37,280 nt of DNA, from assembly GCA_945872285.1 (NCBI GenBank), contig CAMBZR010000026.1, positions 1 through 37,280 of the forward strand, read 5' to 3'. This document shows positions 16,911-25,113 of this stretch, piece after piece. The notes under the pieces were generated by a model. The model did no database searches and was not told the DNA's origin. It saw only the letters and a program-made list of their open reading frames with translations. Source of the DNA: Bordetella parapertussis. GTDB lineage: Bacteria; Pseudomonadota; Gammaproteobacteria; Burkholderiales; Burkholderiaceae_B. The position numbers were made by a program, and so were the translations under genes. Within the stretch, counting starts at the first letter, position 1. Every line of letters starts with the position of its first letter.

Positions 16911-18275
16911 ATGTCTTTGTTCTCGAATCCGTTTGACGCTAGTGTTCGTTTGCGCTGCGCCTGTGGCCAGCACACCTCAGAGGCCGAACATCAGTCCAGC
17001 GTGTCGCTGGTAGAACAACGCTCGTCAGAGGCTTTGACTTCGCGTGTGGTTGAACAAGCTGTGATGCGTGCGGTGTTTCCTGAAGACGGTATGCGCCGGC
17101 GCTTTTTGCAGGCCGTGGGCGCACCGACAGCCTTGGCGGCATTGTCAGCCTTGTTTCCGTTAGCGGCCGCCAAAGAAGCCTTTGCGCAAGGAGGCAAACT
17201 GGAGAAAGCGGATTTAAAAATCGGCTTTATCCCGATTACCTGTGCGACGCCAATCATCATGGCCGACCCGATGGGGTTTTATAAGCGCCAGGGTTTGAAT
17301 GTTGAAGTGATCAAGACCGCAGGCTGGGCCGTGATTCGCGACAAGACCATGAACAAAGAGTACGACGCGGCGCATATGTTGTCGCCGATGCCAATTGCGA
17401 TTTCAATCGGTGCCGGTGCATCTCCTACACCTTATACAGTGCCCGCGATTGAAAACATTAACGGCCAAGCGATCACGCTTGCTATGAAGCACAAAGACAA
17501 GCGCAATCCAAAAGACTGGAAAGGCTTTAAGTTCGCCATCCCGTTCGACTATTCAATGCACAACTATTTGTTGCGCTATTACCTCGCTGAACATGGCCTG
17601 GATCCTGACCGTGACGTGCAGATCCGTGTCGTACCGCCACCAGAGATGGTTGCAAACTTGCGCGCTGACAACATCGATGGCTTTTTAGGACCAGATCCTG
17701 TTAATCAACGTGCTGTGTTTGATGGTGTTGGGTTTATTCACCTGCTATCCAAAGAATTGTGGGACGGCCATCCTTGTTGCGCCTTTGCAGCGAGCAAAGA
17801 GTTTGTGACTAGCAACCCTAACACTTACGGTGCACTGCTGCGCGCGATCGTTGAAGCCACGGCCTATGCGCAGAAAGCCGAGAACCGTAAAGAAATTGCC
17901 GCGGCGATTTCAACTCCTAACTATTTGAACCAACCGTTGACTGTGGTTGAGCAAGTGTTGACGGGCACCTTCGCTGATGGCTTGGGTGGCGTTAAAAAGG
18001 TACCTGACCGTGCCGGCTTTGATCCGTTTCCGTGGGAATCGTTTGCGATATGGATCTTGACTCAAATGCAGCGCTGGGGCCAGATTAAAGGCGAAGTGGA
18101 TTATCAAAAAATTGCACGTGAGGTGTTCTTAGCAACCGATGCGCGTCGTGCAATGGAACAAGCCGGCTTAGTCGCGCCCTCAAGCAACACCAAAACGATC
18201 ACCGTGATGGGTAAAGTGTTTGACTCAAGCAAGCCCAAAGAGTATCTCGACAGCTTTGCGATTAAGAAGGTTTAA
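16911..18275 (+). CDS. Cyanate/nitrate-type ABC transporter substrate-binding protein (CynA/NrtA/CmpA family), Tat-exported
   Basis: From the ATG at 16911 the protein has 454 residues. An unusual N-terminal region of about 60 residues with Cys16, Cys18, His21 and His27 precedes a twin-arginine signal (R-R-R-F-L-Q-A-V, residues 62-69) and a hydrophobic stretch ending near A-F-A-Q. The mature part begins L-K-I-G-F-I-P-I-T-C-A-T-P-I and has A-D-P-M-G-F-Y-K-R-Q-G-L and D-G-F-L-G-P-D-P, all typical of the NrtA/CmpA/CynA receptor family. Folding before export through Tat fits the motif. Cyanate as ligand is inferred from the cyanase gene in the same operon; nitrate, nitrite or bicarbonate bind related receptors. 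An AAAGG lies about 8 nt before this ATG, so the GTG at 16902 was not chosen. Confidence 0.85.
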   Translation: MSLFSNPFDASVRLRCACGQHTSEAEHQSSVSLVEQRSSEALTSRVVEQAVMRAVFPEDGMRRRFLQAVGAPTALAALSALFPLAAAKEAFAQGGKLEKADLKIGFIPITCATPIIMADPMGFYKRQGLNVEVIKTAGWAVIRDKTMNKEYDAAHMLSPMPIAISIGAGASPTPYTVPAIENINGQAITLAMKHKDKRNPKDWKGFKFAIPFDYSMHNYLLRYYLAEHGLDPDRDVQIRVVPPPEMVANLRADNIDGFLGPDPVNQRAVFDGVGFIHLLSKELWDGHPCCAFAASKEFVTSNPNTYGALLRAIVEATAYAQKAENRKEIAAAISTPNYLNQPLTVVEQVLTGTFADGLGGVKKVPDRAGFDPFPWESFAIWILTQMQRWGQIKGEVDYQKIAREVFLATDARRAMEQAGLVAPSSNTKTITVMGKVFDSSKPKEYLDSFAIKKV

Positions 18276-18280
18276 GGGTC

Positions 18281-19123
18281 ATGCTCAAAAGCGAAAAACT
18301 GCGCGCACTGATTTTGTCGTTGCTGATTTTAGGGGTGTTTTTGGCAGCGTGGCAGATCGGGACGATGCCGTTTACTAGCGCTCAGGTTGTCGATGACGAG
18401 TACGCCAAGTTAGTGGGATCGGCAGCGTCTACAGGGCAGAAGTCAGCGTTTCCGACCCCGACGGACGTTGGGCGCAAGTTGGCCGAACAACTGTCAGATC
18501 CCTTCTATGACAAGGGGCCTAACGACAAGGGCATCGGAATTCAGTTAGCGTGGTCAGTAGGCAGGGTGGCGCTGGGCTTTGGTTTGGCCGCGTTGGTTGC
18601 AGTGCCGTTGGGCTTTTTGATCGGTATGTCGCGTTTGGTGTTTCAGGCGCTTGATCCTTTCATCCAAGTGCTTAAGCCGATTTCGCCGCTCGCCTGGATG
18701 CCACTCGCGCTGTTTACGTTAAAAGACTCGGGGGTCTCGGCTATTTTTGTGATTTTTATTTGTTCGATTTGGCCGATGCTGATCAATACAGCATTTGGCG
18801 TGGCCTCGGTACGCAAAGAGTGGATTGATGTGTCGCGTACGCTTGAAGTCAGCCCCTTACGCAAAGCCTGGTTAGTGATTTTGCCGGCGGCCGCACCAAC
18901 GATTATGACGGGGATGAGGATTTCGATCGGGATTGCGTGGCTGGTGATCGTGGCTGCCGAGATGTTGGTGGGCGGTACCGGTATTGGTTACTTTGTTTGG
19001 AACGAATGGAACAACCTGTCGATCGCGAATATTCTAGTTGCTGTTTTTTTGATTGGCGTGATTGGCATGCTGCTCGATATGTGTTTTGCGCGTCTTCAAA
19101 AAGCGGTGACCTACCGTGATTAA
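18281..19123 (+). CDS. Cyanate/nitrate-type ABC transporter permease (CynB/NrtB family)
   Basis: The 280-residue protein has an N-terminal hydrophobic anchor (about residues 8-27), a periplasmic segment of about 60 residues, and then the permease core. The EAA-like loop reads R-K-A-W-L-V-I-L-P-A-A-A-P-T-I-M-T-G. G-I-A-W-L-V-I-V-A-A-E-M-L and G-I-G-Y-F-V-W-N-E-W-N are characteristic of the NrtB/SsuC/TauC permeases. It starts 5 bp after the receptor gene and forms the membrane channel of this importer. Confidence 0.87.
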   Translation: MLKSEKLRALILSLLILGVFLAAWQIGTMPFTSAQVVDDEYAKLVGSAASTGQKSAFPTPTDVGRKLAEQLSDPFYDKGPNDKGIGIQLAWSVGRVALGFGLAALVAVPLGFLIGMSRLVFQALDPFIQVLKPISPLAWMPLALFTLKDSGVSAIFVIFICSIWPMLINTAFGVASVRKEWIDVSRTLEVSPLRKAWLVILPAAAPTIMTGMRISIGIAWLVIVAAEMLVGGTGIGYFVWNEWNNLSIANILVAVFLIGVIGMLLDMCFARLQKAVTYRD

Positions 19124-19158
19124 TCCATGTGCCGTGCAATTGAGTGAGTGTGCTTAGT

Positions 19159-19971
19159 ATGCAAAGTTTTGTTCAAGTTCAAGGCTTAAAACAAGCGTTT
19201 CCGAATGCAGCGGGTGAGGGTGAGCTCGTGGTGTTTGACGACATCAATTTTGAAATCACCAAAGGCGATTTTGTTTGTATCATCGGTCATTCGGGCTGTG
19301 GCAAGACAACAATCTTAAACGTGCTCGCTGGCCTCGAAGAGCCCACTGGTGGTAACGCCTTTATTGATGGACGCGAAATTTCGGGTCCCAGTCTGGATCG
19401 TGGTGTGGTGTTTCAGGCACATGCCCTGATGCCTTGGATGACCGTGCACGGCAATATCGCCTTTGCCGTACGCTCGAAGTGGCCAGACTGGTCGCGTGCG
19501 CAGGTTGATCAGCACGTGCAGCAGTTTATCGACATGGTGCACCTGCAAGGCTCAGAAAATAAAAAGCCTTCACAGCTTTCTGGTGGCATGAAACAACGCG
19601 TAGGCATTGCCCGTGCGTTTGCAATCCAACCAAAAATGCTGTTACTTGACGAGCCCTTTGGCGCCTTAGATGCCTTAACGCGCGGCAATATTCAAGACGA
19701 GTTGGTCACGATCGTGCGCCAAACCAAACAAACTATTTTTATGATTACCCATGATGTGGATGAGGCGATTTTATTGTCAGACAAAATATTTTTGATGAGC
19801 AATGGTCCACGGGCTCAGCTTGCCGAAATCGTGACCAACCCCTTGCCACGCGATCGTACACGCGCCACGATGCATCACGATCCAAAGTTTTACGAAGTGC
19901 GTAACCACTTGATTGATTTTTTAGTTCATCGATCTAAGACCTTTGCAACGGCCGTCGCTATCGCAGCCTGA
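19159..19971 (+). CDS. Cyanate/nitrate-type ABC transporter ATP-binding protein (CynD/NrtD family)
   Basis: The 270-residue ATPase has Walker [10 protein letters not shown], the signature [14 protein letters not shown] and Walker [27 protein letters not shown] contains the H-loop. L-D-A-L-T-R and G-M-K-Q-R are typical of NrtD, TauB and SsuB. It powers the upstream permease. Two starts are possible: a GTG at 19144, with no visible ribosome-binding site, and the ATG at 19159, with only a weak GAG-rich stretch before it. The ATG is preferred but either may be used. Confidence 0.87.
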   Translation: MQSFVQVQGLKQAFPNAAGEGELVVFDDINFEITKGDFVCIIGHSGCGKTTILNVLAGLEEPTGGNAFIDGREISGPSLDRGVVFQAHALMPWMTVHGNIAFAVRSKWPDWSRAQVDQHVQQFIDMVHLQGSENKKPSQLSGGMKQRVGIARAFAIQPKMLLLDEPFGALDALTRGNIQDELVTIVRQTKQTIFMITHDVDEAILLSDKIFLMSNGPRAQLAEIVTNPLPRDRTRATMHHDPKFYEVRNHLIDFLVHRSKTFATAVAIAA

Positions 19972-19977
19972 GTGGGT

Positions 19978-20006
19978 CGAGCTTTTAATGAACCGAGCTT
20001 TTAATG
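19978..20006. repeat. Tandem 13-bp direct repeat between the ATPase gene and cynS
   Basis: cgagcttttaatg occurs twice (19978-19990 and 19994-20006) with a 16-bp period. It lies in the only sizeable gap inside the cyn operon, about 45 bp before the cyanase start. A small recent tandem duplication is the simplest explanation. Confidence 0.7.
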
Positions 20007-20051
20007 TTTAGTTGTTTGGATACTTTTATTTTTTAAATTCAGGAGATCTAT

Positions 20052-20525
20052 ATGGCAGTCGCCAAAGCAGTTGCTAAGCCGATGACGCGCGAAGACGTGA
20101 CCGATTTGATTTATTCAGCCAAAGTGCAAAAAGGCATCAAATGGGCTGATGTGTCAAAAAAACTCAAGCTCTCTAAAGAGTGGACAACCGCTGCCTGTTT
20201 GGGGCAGATGACGCTGACCAAAGAACAGGCCACCATTATTGGTAAGACTTTTGTTCTGCCCGCCGAAGCCGTTGCCTTACTGCAAGTCGTGCCTTACAAG
20301 GGGTCTTTGCGCAGCTCTGTGCCCACCGATCCGCTGATCTACCGCTGGTACGAAATCGTGAGCGTCTATGGCACAACGATTAAAGAACTGATCCACGAAG
20401 AGTTCGGCGACGGCATTATGAGCGCGATCGATTTCTCAATGGACATTAAGCGCGAACCCGATCCAAAGGGTGATCGCGTCAAGGTGGTCTTGTCGGGTAA
20501 ATTCTTGCCTTATAAGACGTATTAA
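20052..20525 (+). CDS. cynS: Cyanate hydratase (cyanase)
   Basis: The 157-residue protein is close in length and sequence to E. coli CynS. The enzyme converts cyanate and bicarbonate into ammonia and CO2, detoxifying cyanate and supplying nitrogen. The catalytic residues are all present: Arg98 and Glu101 in I-Y-R-W-Y-E and Ser124 in G-I-M-S-A-I, matching E. coli Arg96, Glu99 and Ser122. S-V-P-T-D-P and L-I-H-E-E-F-G-D-G are further signatures. A strong ribosome-binding site (AGGAG) lies 7 nt before the ATG. The gene follows the transporter and ends the operon at an intrinsic terminator. No carbonic anhydrase gene (cynT) is present, so bicarbonate must come from elsewhere. Confidence 0.97.
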   Translation: MAVAKAVAKPMTREDVTDLIYSAKVQKGIKWADVSKKLKLSKEWTTAACLGQMTLTKEQATIIGKTFVLPAEAVALLQVVPYKGSLRSSVPTDPLIYRWYEIVSVYGTTIKELIHEEFGDGIMSAIDFSMDIKREPDPKGDRVKVVLSGKFLPYKTY

Positions 20526-20552
20526 GGTGTAGTTTTTGTTGAACTTGATGCC

Positions 20553-20583
20553 AAGGCGACAGGGTTTTCTGTCGCCTTTTTTG
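20553..20583 (+). terminator. Intrinsic terminator of the cyanate operon
   Basis: ggcgacag and ctgtcgcc form a perfect 8-bp stem with a 6-nt loop (ggtttt). The stem is followed by a run of six T and preceded by AA that can extend it by two pairs. It lies 28 bp after the cynS stop. Confidence 0.9.
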
Positions 20584-20635
20584 CTTTTTTGGTTATAGTT
20601 CAAGCCTTAGAACTTCCGAGGCGATTAGTCTAAAC

Positions 20636-21895
20636 ATGCACTTTGGCGACACCATCATGCAATGGTCTGAGCAACTGGCTCAGTTTAGCGAGCCATTCTG
20701 GGCCGAAAGAGGTCAACTGACAGTCACGTATCTGACTGATGCGCACTTGGCAACAGGTCGCAGCTTAAGCGCACGGATGCTTGAGGCAGGGTTTGATGAG
20801 GTGTCAACCGATGCTGTGGGCAATATCGTGGGGGTCTATCACGGTCAGTCGCACTCTGCGCCACGCCTATTGACAGGTTCCCACTACGACACGGTGCGCA
20901 ATGGTGGCAAATATGATGGTCGCTTAGGGATTTTGGTACCGATTGCTGCGGTTCACGACTTAGCGCAACGCAAACAGCGCTTACCGTTTGGAATCGAAGT
21001 GATTGGCTTTGCCGAAGAAGAAGGCCAGCGCTATCGTGCGACCTTTTTGGCCGCCAGCGCGCTGACAGGGGCGTTTGACCCAGCTTGGCTTGCGCAAGTC
21101 GATTCTGACGGCGTCACGATGCAGCAGGCCATGCAGCGCGCTGGTTTGCCGGGCACGCTCGAGGCCATTGCCGCGCTCAAGCGTGACCCAACTAAATATC
21201 TGGGGTTTGTTGAAGTGCATATTGAACAAGGCCCCGTGCTTTGCGAAGGCGCTTTGCCTTTGGGTGTTGTCACCTCAATTAACGCAGGGATCAGGGCGAC
21301 TTGTAAAACGATTGGCATGGCAGCCCACGCTGGCACAACTCCCATGTTGATGCGACAAGACGCCATGCTTGTAGCCGCTGAAATCAGCTTGATGGCCGAG
21401 CAACGCGCCTTAGCTGACGCCGATTCGGTGGCAACCGTTGGCCAGTTTCAGATACCGGGCGGGTCAATCAATGTTATCCCCGGGGAGTGTTCATTTACGC
21501 TAGACATGCGCGCACCGACTGATCAACAGCGCGATGCGTTAGTGAGCGACATCCTCAAGCAAGCCCAGTTAATCGCCGAACGTCGTCAGGTTAAGTTTGA
21601 ATACACCGAGGTGATGCGTGCCGCCGCAGCCCCGTCAGACCTTGCGTGGCAACAACGCTGGGAGCGCGCCGTAGCCGCTGTCGGCTTGCCTGTGTTTAAA
21701 CTCAACAGCGGGGCAGGGCATGATGCCATGAAGCTTCATACCATCATGCCTCAAGCGATGTTGTTTGTGCGCGGCGGCAATCGCGGCATTAGCCACAATC
21801 CACTCGAAATCATTACCGCTGAAGATGCCGAGCTGACGGTGCAAGCGTTTATTGCCTTGCTCGATGACTTGGTGGCTCGGCCTTCTGAATTCTGA
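20636..21895 (+). CDS. Zn-dependent amidohydrolase, M20 fold (allantoate / N-carbamoyl-L-amino-acid hydrolase type)
   Basis: The 419-residue protein has the motifs of the allantoate amidohydrolase, ureidoglycolate and N-carbamoyl-L-amino-acid hydrolase group. These are G-S-H-Y-D-T-V-R-N-G-G-K-Y-D-G (metal ligands His and Asp), F-A-E-E-E-G-Q-R-Y (Glu pair), E-V-H-I-E-Q-G-P-V-L (metal His), G-A-G-H-D-A-M and R-G-G-N-R-G-I-S-H-N-P. It hydrolyses a carbamoyl or ureido group and releases ammonia and CO2. Proximity to the cyanate operon fits nitrogen scavenging, but it has its own region after the cynS terminator. Allantoate cannot be separated from N-carbamoyl amino acids by eye. No strong ribosome-binding site is seen; an alternative ATG is at 20657. 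Confidence 0.85.
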   Translation: MHFGDTIMQWSEQLAQFSEPFWAERGQLTVTYLTDAHLATGRSLSARMLEAGFDEVSTDAVGNIVGVYHGQSHSAPRLLTGSHYDTVRNGGKYDGRLGILVPIAAVHDLAQRKQRLPFGIEVIGFAEEEGQRYRATFLAASALTGAFDPAWLAQVDSDGVTMQQAMQRAGLPGTLEAIAALKRDPTKYLGFVEVHIEQGPVLCEGALPLGVVTSINAGIRATCKTIGMAAHAGTTPMLMRQDAMLVAAEISLMAEQRALADADSVATVGQFQIPGGSINVIPGECSFTLDMRAPTDQQRDALVSDILKQAQLIAERRQVKFEYTEVMRAAAAPSDLAWQQRWERAVAAVGLPVFKLNSGAGHDAMKLHTIMPQAMLFVRGGNRGISHNPLEIITAEDAELTVQAFIALLDDLVARPSEF

Positions 21896-21920
21896 ACCGC
21901 TTCTAAAACCTGAATCGCTC

Positions 21921-23153
21921 ATGACCACTGCAAACTACAACCGCCTTGATCAATGGATCGACGCGCACTTTGACGAACAGGTTGCTTTTTTACAGTCGGT
22001 GCTTTCAGTGCCCACCGACACACCGCCTGGTAACAACACCCCGCACGCCTTGCATACTGCAGAGCTATTAAAAAAATATGACATGCAAGCGCAGCCACAC
22101 GAAGTGCCGGCAGACGTGGTGCAGGCAGCGGGGCTTGAATCTATTACGAACTTAATCGTCAAGCGTCAGTACGCGCAGGGCGGTCGCGTGCTTGCGCTGA
22201 ACGCGCATGGCGACGTTGTGCCCCCAGGGGACGGTTGGACATACCCACCTTACGCCGGTGAAATACATGATGGCAAAATCTACGGTCGTGCAGCCGCCGT
22301 GAGCAAGTGCGATTTTTCAACCTATGTGTTTGCAGTGCGGGCACTTGAGTCTTTAGGGTTACCGCTCAAGGGCAGTATCGAGCTTCAGTTTACCTACGAC
22401 GAAGAATTTGGCGGCGAACTCGGCCCTGGTTGGTTGCTCAAAAATAAGCTTACACAACCTGACCTCGCCATTGCGGCAGGCTTTAGTTATCAAATCATCA
22501 CTGCCCACAACGGTTGTCTGCAGCTTGAAGTCACCGTAAACGGCAAGATGGGCCATGCAGCGGTACCGACCTCTGGGGTCGATGCGCTGCAAGCCGCAGT
22601 CAAAATCATGAACGCCTTGTACGCGCTAAATGACACCTACAAGTTGATCACCAGCAAAGTACCGGGGATCAATCACCCGTACTTAAACATCGGTTTAATT
22701 AACGGCGGTACCAATACCAACGTCATCCCTGGCAAAGTGGTGCTTAAGCTTGATCGCCGCATGATCCCCGAAGAAGATCCAGCGCAAGTTGAACAAAGCC
22801 TGCGTGACACCATTGAAAAAACTTGGCAAGCCCTGCCAGGCATCACGGTACAGACCCGCAGAATTTTGCTAGCACGTGCCCTCAAACCTTTAGCCGGTAG
22901 CGACGCCCTCGTGGGCGCCTTACGACAACACGCAAAGGCTATTTTTAACGAAGACGTGGCCGCCTACGGCACACCTTTGTATGCCGATGCTCGCCTTTAT
23001 TGCGAGGCTGGTATACCCGTAGTGTTATACGGTGCAGGGCCACGCACCGTCGAAGAAAGTCGCGCTAAACAACCTGATGAGCGCTTAGAGCTTGAAGATC
23101 TAAGACGCGCAACCAAAGTGATTGCGCGTACCTGTTTAGATTTGATGAGTTAG
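21921..23153 (+). CDS. M20-family metallopeptidase/deacylase (ArgE/DapE type)
   Basis: From the ATG at 21921 the protein has 410 residues. It shows the ArgE/DapE/CPG2 pattern: H-G-D-V-V-P-P-G-D-G-W for the first metal ligands, Y-D-E-E-F-G-G-E for the Glu pair, and G-K-M-G-H-A-A-V-P in the lid domain. The usual G-R-G-x-x-D-M-K-G, which holds the bridging Asp, reads G-R-A-A-A-V-S-K-C-D here, as in a subfamily with V-S-K-S-D. Metal binding may therefore differ from DapE. It probably removes an acyl, carbamoyl or amino-acid group from a small amide and may act after the upstream hydrolase. The longer start at 21852 would overlap that gene by 44 bp and is not supported. The last codons lie in the first unit of a 22-bp tandem repeat. 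Confidence 0.82.
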   Translation: MTTANYNRLDQWIDAHFDEQVAFLQSVLSVPTDTPPGNNTPHALHTAELLKKYDMQAQPHEVPADVVQAAGLESITNLIVKRQYAQGGRVLALNAHGDVVPPGDGWTYPPYAGEIHDGKIYGRAAAVSKCDFSTYVFAVRALESLGLPLKGSIELQFTYDEEFGGELGPGWLLKNKLTQPDLAIAAGFSYQIITAHNGCLQLEVTVNGKMGHAAVPTSGVDALQAAVKIMNALYALNDTYKLITSKVPGINHPYLNIGLINGGTNTNVIPGKVVLKLDRRMIPEEDPAQVEQSLRDTIEKTWQALPGITVQTRRILLARALKPLAGSDALVGALRQHAKAIFNEDVAAYGTPLYADARLYCEAGIPVVLYGAGPRTVEESRAKQPDERLELEDLRRATKVIARTCLDLMS

Positions 23154-23223
23154 CTATTTAGATCGGATGACTTAGCGACTCAGATCTGATGGCCTAGATA
23201 TTCAGATCTGATGACTTAGTCAG
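23136..23223. repeat. Four tandem copies of a 22-bp repeat at a convergent gene junction
   Basis: Units start at 23136, 23158, 23180 and 23202. Each has the form TYAGATY-x-GATG-x-C/G-YTAG; the last two contain the palindrome CAGATCTG. Copies 3 and 4 are the most alike. Unit 1 covers the stop codon of the M20 gene and unit 4 covers the stop codon of the Bug gene on the other strand. No spacer lies between units, so this is not a CRISPR. Confidence 0.85.
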
Positions 23224-24214
23224 GCTTGATGTTTTTTTCACGAATCACGCGTGCCCATTTTTCTGAGTCTTTTTTCAGCAATGCTGCAAGTTCTTGCGGG
23301 GTTGAACTTGCAGGCAAGGTGCCTGAGTTTAAAAGGCGTTGTTTCACTGACTCAGTTTCAAGCGTGCGTTTGATCGCAGCGCTTAGTAGTGCGATGGTTG
23401 CTGGTGGTGTGTTTTTATTGGTAAAGATCGCGTACCAGTTGTCTGAATCAACCCCTTCAACACCGATTTCTTTAAATGTTTTGATCTCGGGTAATAAAGG
23501 GTGGCGGTTTTCGGCGGCCATCGCAATCGGCTTGAGTTTGCCGGCACGAATGTTATTAAGCAACCCAGGTACGTCTCCAAAAAACGCGTCGACGTGGCCA
23601 GCCATCACATCCGTAATCGCTGGTGCAGCGCCTTTATACGGAACATCCACCAGGTTTGCTTTGGTAGCCGCAGCTAACAACGCAGCGGCAAGGTGCGGCA
23701 CGCTACCCATGCCCGAGTTCGCCATGGTTGTGCGCGTATTCATCGCATTTTCAATAAAGTCTTTCGGGCCCGTTGCGGGATTTTTTGGGCTGACCACTAG
23801 CAATTCGTCATTGCGCGCGACTAAGGATACGGGTGCCAGATCGCGCTCGGTGTTGTAGGGCAACTTGGGATACAGACCAGGATTGATGGCAACCGCCCCA
23901 GTGCTGCTAAACCAAATAACGGAGCCATCGGGCGGCGACTTAATCACGTACTCGGCGGCGATGATGCCGTTTGCGCCAGGTTTGTTTTCAACGATGACGG
24001 TTTGGTTAAGCTCTTTGCCTAATTGTTCGCTGATGCTACGCGCAACAAAATCAACCGGTCCGCCCGGCGGAAACGCCACGATCATGCGCAGTGACTGAGC
24101 TTGCGCAACACCGGTAGTTGCAGTTAAGGCAATTGCTAAGGTGCCAAGCAGACCATAGATTTTTTTTGAGATAACAGACGCAGTGCGTTGTTGTTTGTAT
24201 GTTTGATAAGTCAT
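23216..24214 (-). CDS. Bug-family (TctC-like) periplasmic solute-binding protein
   Basis: From the ATG at 24214 the protein has 332 residues. It has a signal peptide with basic start (Q-Q-R-T-A-S-V-I-S-K-K) and hydrophobic core, with cleavage expected after V-A-Q-A-Q. The mature part opens R-M-I-V-A-F-P-P-G-G-P-V-D-F-V-A-R, the hallmark of Bug receptors, and has V-E-N-K-P-G-A-N-G and G-M-G-S-V-P-H-L. These receptors bind carboxylates, amides or aromatic acids for tripartite tricarboxylate-type transport and are very numerous in Alcaligenaceae. An AAAGGA ribosome-binding site lies 7 nt before this ATG. It is the last gene after an amidohydrolase and an SDR gene, so its ligand may be their substrate. 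No membrane components (TctAB) are nearby. Confidence 0.92.
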   Translation of the reverse strand: MTYQTYKQQRTASVISKKIYGLLGTLAIALTATTGVAQAQSLRMIVAFPPGGPVDFVARSISEQLGKELNQTVIVENKPGANGIIAAEYVIKSPPDGSVIWFSSTGAVAINPGLYPKLPYNTERDLAPVSLVARNDELLVVSPKNPATGPKDFIENAMNTRTTMANSGMGSVPHLAAALLAAATKANLVDVPYKGAAPAITDVMAGHVDAFFGDVPGLLNNIRAGKLKPIAMAAENRHPLLPEIKTFKEIGVEGVDSDNWYAIFTNKNTPPATIALLSAAIKRTLETESVKQRLLNSGTLPASSTPQELAALLKKDSEKWARVIREKNIKPD

Positions 24215-24302
24215 GAAGATCCTTTTCTGAGTGACTGCAAGCTTAATTGCAACGTTACGCGTTCGGTACATTGCACGGCTTGCTGCTTCGCTAATTACTT
24301 GG

Positions 24303-25103
24303 CTAGCTGCATCGCGCCGACATACCGCCATCGACCAAAATCTCTGTGCCGGTCACGAACCGAGATTCGTCTGACGCCAAGTACACCGCCGCGTTGGCAG
24401 TATCGCGCCCATCACCCATAAAAGGCAAGGGGATGCGCGATTGGCGCTGTTCAAGCAACTGACTCACGTCGCCGCCTGCGCGCTGACCGGCCAAGCGAAA
24501 CTCAACCATCGGTGTGTGCAACTGACCCGGGATGATTGTGTTGACCCGAATACCTTTTTTGGCATACTGCATGGCGACCACACGCGAGAGCTGAATTACG
24601 CCGGCTTTAGTGGCGGCGTAGGCGACCTGTGCCGAGCCTGTCCAGCGAATACCCGAGGTTGAGGCGATATTGATAATGCCGCCCGAGCCCTGTGCCTCCA
24701 TGAGGGGTAGCACATGCTTGCAGGTTAGAAAGACGCTTTTCAGATTGCTATCCACCTGCGAATCCCAAACCTCTTCAGACATTTCAACCGGGCCACCCGC
24801 AGCCGAACCACCCACGTTATTGACCAAAATATCAATCCGCCCAAAGCGCTTGATGCAAGCGTTAACCGCTTCAAGGATGCTGTCGGTTTTGGTGACGTCG
24901 CAAAAGCTGGTTTCAATTTCGCTATGCGTGGCCTTTACGTTAGCGATGGTTTCGGTCATGCGTTCGAGTTCACGATCCACGCCATAAATCTTGGCGCCCT
25001 CTTCGGCAAAGCGTGTGGCAATCGCCCGACCATTTCCCCAGCCTGGGCCCACAGAGCCCGCGCCCATGATTAAAGCGATTTTTCCTTCAAGACGGTTTGA
25101 CAT
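24303..25103 (-). CDS. SDR-family NAD(P)-dependent oxidoreductase
   Basis: The 266-residue protein is a classical short-chain dehydrogenase. The nucleotide-binding region reads G-A-G-S-V-G-P-G-W-G-N-G-R-A-I-A (about residues 14-29), a version of TGxxxGxG with a few extra residues. N-N-V-G-G follows at about residues 92-96. Catalytic Ser lies in I-A-S-T-S-G and the Y-x-x-x-K pair in Y-A-A-T-K. D-G-G-M ends the protein. It oxidises or reduces a hydroxyl/carbonyl group on an unknown substrate. It is 10 bp from the upstream amidohydrolase gene and 88 bp before the Bug gene on the same strand, so a catabolic operon is likely. Confidence 0.9.
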   Translation of the reverse strand: MSNRLEGKIALIMGAGSVGPGWGNGRAIATRFAEEGAKIYGVDRELERMTETIANVKATHSEIETSFCDVTKTDSILEAVNACIKRFGRIDILVNNVGGSAAGGPVEMSEEVWDSQVDSNLKSVFLTCKHVLPLMEAQGSGGIINIASTSGIRWTGSAQVAYAATKAGVIQLSRVVAMQYAKKGIRVNTIIPGQLHTPMVEFRLAGQRAGGDVSQLLEQRQSRIPLPFMGDGRDTANAAVYLASDESRFVTGTEILVDGGMSARCS

Positions 25104-25113
25104 GTTCTGATCC

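Noticed and set aside
23136..23223. CRISPR array
   Set aside because: The 22-bp units touch each other with no spacers, only four copies exist, and no cas genes are present.
23226..23858. A 210-codon open frame on the plus strand
   Set aside because: It lies fully antisense to the Bug receptor gene, whose family motifs and signal peptide are clear, and its sequence has no recognisable features.
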